This document shows, in pieces, positions 35,365 to 37,055 of a stretch of 37,055 bases of DNA. Made by a program: the position numbers and the translations under genes. Positions within the stretch are counted from its first letter, which is position 1. Every line of letters starts with the position of its first letter. This stretch comes from a virus, in IMG/VR virus record IMGVR_UViG_3300010354_000236, positions 1 to 37,055 of that record, one strand, 5' to 3'. The notes beneath the pieces were generated by a model. The model saw only the letters and a program-made list of their open reading frames with translations. It was not told the origin of the DNA and ran no database searches.

Positions 35365-35748
35365 TTAGCTAATTAATGTTAAAATTAGTAATGTTTCTGT
35401 CGAATCATCACTTAATGTCCATTTAAAAGAACGACCTAAATAATCTTTAGCCCTGTGTTGATACAATCTACGAATAGCAAGAGCTTGACCATTATATAAA
35501 CCAACTAAACTAGCGTCACCGTTACTAGCTGGTGTTAGCGCATTAGTTAGTGTAGCTCTTCCAACAGCAGTAGTTCCGTCATCTGTACTTACTTTATAAC
35601 GACTTGAACCAACTTGTTTTAGAATATAACCTTCGTAAACAACACCACCTAATTTAAATCTAATAGGAATATTGTTACCTGTGAATAAACCAGTACCGGT
35701 ACCTGTTCCTGTAGTACCGAACCAGCGTTTGTTGACTGGACGTCCCAT
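35365..35748 (-). CDS. Small virion-region protein next to gp23 (127 aa)
   Basis: Begins M-G-R-P-V-N-K-R-W-F-G, an opening I recall from small proteins of marine T4-like phages that lie near the capsid genes. It has a T-G repeat (T-G-T-G-T-G-T-G, about 13-20) and beta-rich sequence such as F-K-L-G-G-V-V-Y-E-G-Y-I-L-K-Q, ending T-L-L-I-L-T-L-I-S. It is basic in the last third (R-R-L-Y-Q-H-R-A-K-D-Y-L-G-R). It is the first gene after the gp23 terminator, with its own TATAAATA and AAGGAG. It could be a capsid- or neck-associated protein; the function is unknown. Confidence 0.6.
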   Translation of the reverse strand: MGRPVNKRWFGTTGTGTGTGLFTGNNIPIRFKLGGVVYEGYILKQVGSSRYKVSTDDGTTAVGRATLTNALTPASNGDASLVGLYNGQALAIRRLYQHRAKDYLGRSFKWTLSDDSTETLLILTLIS

Positions 35749-35818
35749 TTGTTTCTCCTTAATAATGAGCGTTCTAGGCTCCTACGCGGTGGGGACCGCA
35801 TAAATCATCTAGACATAG

Positions 35819-35826
35819 TATTTATA
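35819..35826 (-). promoter_or_regulatory. T4-type late promoter, TATAAATA
   Basis: Exact late consensus on the minus strand, overlapping the end of the T-run of the gp23 terminator. It lies about 70 bases before the ATG at 35748, a longer leader than the other late boxes here have. Confidence 0.75.
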
Positions 35827-35857
35827 TAAAAAGAAAGGACCCCTAAGAGTCCTTTCT
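35827..35857 (-). terminator. Intrinsic terminator after gp23
   Basis: A perfect 9-bp stem, AGAAAGGAC (35832-35840) with GTCCTTTCT (35849-35857), and an eight-base loop; on the minus strand the stem is followed by a T-run. It lies about 30 bases after the gp23 stop and should end or attenuate the capsid transcript. Confidence 0.88.
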
Positions 35858-35886
35858 GAAATTAAAAAACTTTTTGAAGTTTTTAA

Positions 35887-36498
35887 TTAGCTGAATGTTA
35901 GACCTGTTGTTGTAACAGTTCCTAGGTAGTCAGCTGCGTTACCTAGAGAGCTTGCTGTATTGCTTAGTTCGACATATCCATAACGAGTCATAAAGCTTAC
36001 GACTGGTTCGAATGTGCTTGGATCTAGAACAACACCGCTGCTCATTAATGGAATGTATGGGCAATAGAAAGCAGCCGCATCACTCTCGCTTGTACCTTTG
36101 TAACCAACTAGAACTGTGTCGTTCTGAGCATATGTGTTAACATATACTTTCATCGCACTGTTTAGTGTACCAACAAACTTAGTGTTAGTTGGGGCTTCGA
36201 ATGTACCTTCTGTTGTACGAGCAAACGCACTGGTTGTTGCGCTCTGTAATACTGTTAGTACTGTTGGGCTAACAACTGCCCAGTTACCAGCACCACGACG
36301 TGTACGCTGAGCGATTCTGTTAGCAACACGATTGATCTGAACAGCTAAAGCAGCATGTTCGTCACCAACGAATGTAGCAGTACCAGAAACAGCAGTTTGG
36401 TCATACGCTTCTTGGTTTTGTGTACCAGCTAATGTAGCAAGAGATAATAGGATCTCTTGATCAATTTCAGCTGTGATTTCTTGTGCTAAAGCAGCCAT
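35887..36498 (-). CDS. gp23: Major capsid protein gp23, C-terminal part (after in-frame TAA)
   Basis: 203 residues that continue the gp23 sequence after a stop codon: MAALAQEITAEIDQEIL matches the conserved gp23 segment that normally follows G-I-D-I-E-A-E-I without a break. Later gp23-like features are R-G-A-G-N-W-A-V-V-S-P-T-V (about 68-80), V-Y-V-N-T-Y-A-Q-N-D, V-G-Y-K-G-T-S-E-S-D-A-A-A-F-Y-C-P-Y-I-P-L and P-V-V-S-F-M-T-R-Y-G-Y. The frame is the same as the upstream part; only TAA and ATC separate the two (36504-36499). The ATG at 36498 may therefore be an ordinary internal Met, and it has no good ribosome-binding site. Either the gene is intact in the real phage and the TAA is an error, or the capsid protein is made in two pieces or by read-through. 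Confidence 0.9.
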   Translation of the reverse strand: MAALAQEITAEIDQEILLSLATLAGTQNQEAYDQTAVSGTATFVGDEHAALAVQINRVANRIAQRTRRGAGNWAVVSPTVLTVLQSATTSAFARTTEGTFEAPTNTKFVGTLNSAMKVYVNTYAQNDTVLVGYKGTSESDAAAFYCPYIPLMSSGVVLDPSTFEPVVSFMTRYGYVELSNTASSLGNAADYLGTVTTTGLTFS

Positions 36499-36501
36499 GA
36501 T

Positions 36502-37055
36502 TTATGCTTCGATGTCAATGCCTTGTTGAGCTTGTGCATCTTGAGCAGCTTCAAATGTCCAGCGAGCACTTAGTTTACGTGTCTTCGCTTCGACTGTTTG
36601 CTTTAAGATCTGGATGCTTAAACGCTTACCAGCAGCACCTTCTAGAGTTGCTGTTGATGCAGCTGTGAAAGCAGCGCCATCGTTACCAGAATAACCTTCT
36701 GCGATCTTAAATGGACTTAGTGCTTCTACACCAGCGTTCGCACCGTATGTACCGCTTAGGGTATCTGCGTAACGAACACGTAGAGTATGAATCTGTCCAA
36801 CTGGTCCAGTCATTGGTTGTACACCAACTAATTCGTTAGCAATAACGGTTGGCATAACACGACGGATTACTGGAAGAATCACGCGGTTTAATGTTGCGAC
36901 GTTGCCGGCAGAAGTAGCACCACCTGAAGCATTCTCTGCGAGATACTTACGTGTATTCTCTAGAGTAGATGCCATTACAGATTTCTTTGTGCCTTGTAAG
37001 CCTTCTAATAGGGCTTCTTTTGTTTCTGCCCAACGGCTTGTTAGTAGTTCTGACA
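36502..37055 (-). CDS. gp23: Major capsid protein gp23, N-terminal part (start at or just beyond window edge, ends at in-frame TAA)
   Basis: The frame is open up to the window edge; the last readable codons give SELLTSRWAETKEALLEG before M-A-S-T-L-E-N, so the ATG at 36975 is internal. The edge bases read TG then TCA, so a true ATG start may lie one base outside. Recognisable gp23 parts: N-R-V-I-L-P-V-I-R-R-V-M-P, N-E-L-V-G-V-Q-P-M-T-G-P-V-G-Q-I and A-R-W-T-F-E-A-A-Q-D-A-Q-A-Q-Q-G-I-D-I-E-A, at which point a TAA (36504-36502) ends the frame. Y-L-A-E before N-A-S-G-G lies where the prohead protease cuts gp23 in relatives (L-x-E site), so removal of the N-terminal piece is inferred. With the downstream part the protein would be about 390 residues, short compared with T4 gp23 (521). 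Confidence 0.9.
   Translation of the reverse strand, partial: SELLTSRWAETKEALLEGLQGTKKSVMASTLENTRKYLAENASGGATSAGNVATLNRVILPVIRRVMPTVIANELVGVQPMTGPVGQIHTLRVRYADTLSGTYGANAGVEALSPFKIAEGYSGNDGAAFTAASTATLEGAAGKRLSIQILKQTVEAKTRKLSARWTFEAAQDAQAQQGIDIEA

Larger units (their letters stand above)
35749..35886 (-). other. 138-base gap with leader of the 127-residue gene
   Basis: Largest non-coding stretch in the window. From the gp23 side it holds the terminator, the TATAAATA box, a small GC hairpin (GCGGT 35786-35790 with ACCGC 35795-35799, four-base loop) in the transcribed leader, and AAGGAG before the ATG at 35748. No small gene was seen. Confidence 0.6.

Noticed and set aside
36496-36498. Independent small gene starting at the ATG after the gp23 stop
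   Set aside because: The sequence is the conserved continuation of gp23 in the same frame, with no good ribosome-binding site, so it is a part of gp23 and not a separate gene family.
36502-36504. Alternative genetic code with TAA as a sense codon
   Set aside because: TAA is the natural terminator of most genes in the window, with tightly packed following starts, so reassignment would fuse many proteins.

Overview
The window reads as the capsid-to-tail-fibre part of a T4-like myovirus genome of marine type, close in style to cyanophages and pelagiphages. The evidence is a recognisable T4-type major capsid protein (gp23) at the right end, promoter boxes of the T4 late form (nATAAATA) in the short gaps, AT-rich DNA, almost no non-coding sequence, and giant repeat-built fibre and spike proteins. 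No integrase, tRNA, CRISPR array or insertion sequence was seen. The host cannot be read from the sequence, and no gap between genes exceeds about 140 bases.

Layout in transcription order, right to left on the minus strand: gp23 (37055-35887, entering from outside and split by an in-frame TAA); a terminator with an overlapping late promoter; four small or medium virion proteins (35748-33392); two paralogous fibre-like proteins of 1031 and 1124 residues; two small proteins; two paralogous spike-like proteins of 1321 and 1891 residues that begin with carbohydrate-binding-like repeats; two small proteins; three tandem cysteine- and glycine-rich proteins (15715-12507); a possible fibre chaperone; a glycosyltransferase-carbamoyltransferase pair; a 374-residue fibre-like protein; and a 2232-residue repeat protein. 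Two plus-strand genes sit at the left edge: the end of an unrecognised probable virion protein and a Nudix hydrolase. The Nudix gene converges on the 2232-residue gene and their stop codons overlap.

Working together: gp23 builds the capsid. Most of the rest looks like a host-recognition arsenal, with glycan-binding repeats, beta-helix spikes, a beta-propeller insert and glycine-rich adhesins. The sugar-modifying pair may alter a glycan on the virion or the host surface. Six late-promoter-like boxes, several overlapping the preceding stop codon, suggest separate late transcription of the larger units.

The most unusual points are the in-frame ochre codon in gp23, the three adhesin-like proteins with 10-12% cysteine, the modular insertions separating the two spike paralogs, and the enzyme cassette flanked by hairpins.
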